64,000 bases of DNA, from assembly GCF_001050015.1 (NCBI RefSeq), contig NZ_CVTB01000122.1, positions 12,941 to 76,940 on the forward strand. The letters are read 5' to 3'. The stretch comes from Mycolicibacterium malmesburyense (lineage in GTDB: Bacteria; Actinomycetota; Actinomycetes; Mycobacteriales; Mycobacteriaceae). A program made the position numbers and the translations under genes. Numbering within the stretch: position 1 is the first letter of the stretch; each line of letters begins with the position of its first letter. Shown one piece after another: positions 63,347 to 64,000 of the stretch. The notes beneath the pieces were generated by a model, which had not been told where the DNA came from, did not search any database, and was given only the letters and a program-made list of their open reading frames with translations.

Positions 63347-64000
63347 GTCTCGTTCAACGTACGCCGGCCGCGGACCGATTCATCTGATCTAGTTGACGGC
63401 CAATGATGTTCGTCACTCTGACGGAGGAAGTCGGCGATGTCCTGCGCGATCGGCGAGGCCTGCTGCCGAAACGCCCGGAGCGGCCCGATCAGCGGCTCGT
63501 CGTAGCCGGCGAACCACAGCCCCGGCGCTGCGCTGGGAAGCCCGTTGACCGTCGGGCGGCCCTCGTCGTCCAGCACGTCGTGGTGGCCCACGAGCGGTTC
63601 GAGTCCGCGCCGGTAGCCGGTGGCGGCGATCACCACGTCCGGTGTCAGTGCGTTGCCGCCGGCCAACACCACGCGGTCGCCGTCGAACGAGTCGACCGCG
63701 GGCACGATTTCGATGCGCCCCGCCTTGACCTGTGGGACCAGATCGTCACCGATCGTCGGGATCTGCTCGTCGGTCAACAGCGCCGAGTAAATCCCCCGCC
63801 GCGGCTCGGGCAGACCCTCGCGGCCCAGATCGCCGAACCACACCCTGCGCATCAGCGTCGCCGCCCGATCCAGCACCGGCACCGGCAGGCGTTCGAACGC
63901 GGCACTGAAGGTGTCGACCGGGATTCCGGCGGCCGACCGCGGCACGAAATGCGGCGGTGTGCGCACCGCCATCCGGACCCGGCGGGCGCCCCCGTCGCTC
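63343..64000 (-). CDS. Flavin-containing monooxygenase (CzcO-like), C-terminal part only
   Basis: The frame stays open to the right window edge, so only about 219 C-terminal residues are seen. VVIAATGYRRGLEPL is the ATG-type motif of class B flavin monooxygenases, followed by GLPSAAPGLWFAGYDEPL and FRQQASPIAQDIADFL. The FAD and NADPH glycine motifs are outside. The stop overlaps the radical SAM start (ATGA), so both are co-translated. Confidence 0.8.
   Translation of the reverse strand, partial: SDGGARRVRMAVRTPPHFVPRSAAGIPVDTFSAAFERLPVPVLDRAATLMRRVWFGDLGREGLPEPRRGIYSALLTDEQIPTIGDDLVPQVKAGRIEIVPAVDSFDGDRVVLAGGNALTPDVVIAATGYRRGLEPLVGHHDVLDDEGRPTVNGLPSAAPGLWFAGYDEPLIGPLRAFRQQASPIAQDIADFLRQSDEHHWPSTRSDESVRGRRTLNET

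Overview
The window looks like chromosome from an environmental, fast-growing type mycobacterium (Mycolicibacterium-like). It is very GC-rich and gene-dense. GTG starts are common, and many genes are chained by 4-bp ATGA/GTGA overlaps. Many genes are mycobacterial in type: an EF-G paralogue like FusA2, a complete moxR3-type operon, an Rv0203-like hemophore, a nitrobindin, a non-canonical MTHFR, a 13E12/DUF222 HNH protein and three cytochromes P450. Homologue names are recalled from family knowledge; no search was run. I saw no rRNA, tRNA, CRISPR array, insertion sequence or phage gene, and no gene-free stretch longer than 300 bp.

Left part (1-24 kb), core-like. Truncated fusA2; a 34-residue membrane peptide; a minus-strand run of two membrane proteins and a sedolisin protease; a poly-Thr lipoprotein. 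A stress-signalling module follows: STAS, PAS-SpoIIE-HATPase, STAS, GAF-ANTAR. Then come a DMT transporter, a ProP-like MFS symporter under a strong palindrome, the HNH gene, a 22-bp x 5 tandem repeat, the five-gene moxR3 operon, an O-methyltransferase, a Kup potassium transporter, a rhomboid protease and a VOC protein.

Middle part (24-42.6 kb). Secreted hemophore with a canonical intrinsic terminator; nitrobindin plus serine hydrolase; flavoprotein, tocopherol-cyclase-like protein and glutaminyl cyclase; HrpA helicase; an MmyB-type regulator divergent from an SDR; FUSC exporter; MTHFR; SelO AMPylase; M42 peptidase; several conserved proteins of unknown role.

Right part (42.7-58.3 kb), accessory. 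This is a cluster of three P450s, two luciferase-like monooxygenases, five SDRs, a VOC protein, an NTF2-like protein and a nitroreductase, with one TetR regulator. Four intergenic regions carry the same 14-bp palindrome (TATACGNNCGTATA-like), mostly in pairs 18-22 bp apart. I read the cluster as one TetR-controlled oxidative catabolic regulon for an unknown substrate. Its large luciferase-like monooxygenase is split by a single in-frame TAG. Next to it is a separate operon of an orphan SigH-like ECF sigma factor with SDR, cupin and ThuA-like genes.

Right end (58.3-64 kb). A LAL-type LuxR ATPase regulator, an NmrA-like protein, a spore-photolyase-like radical SAM protein and a truncated flavin monooxygenase. 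At least five gene 3' ends across the window carry a roughly 63-bp inverted-repeat element whose cores resemble one another. These look like a mycobacterial intergenic repeat that may act as a terminator.
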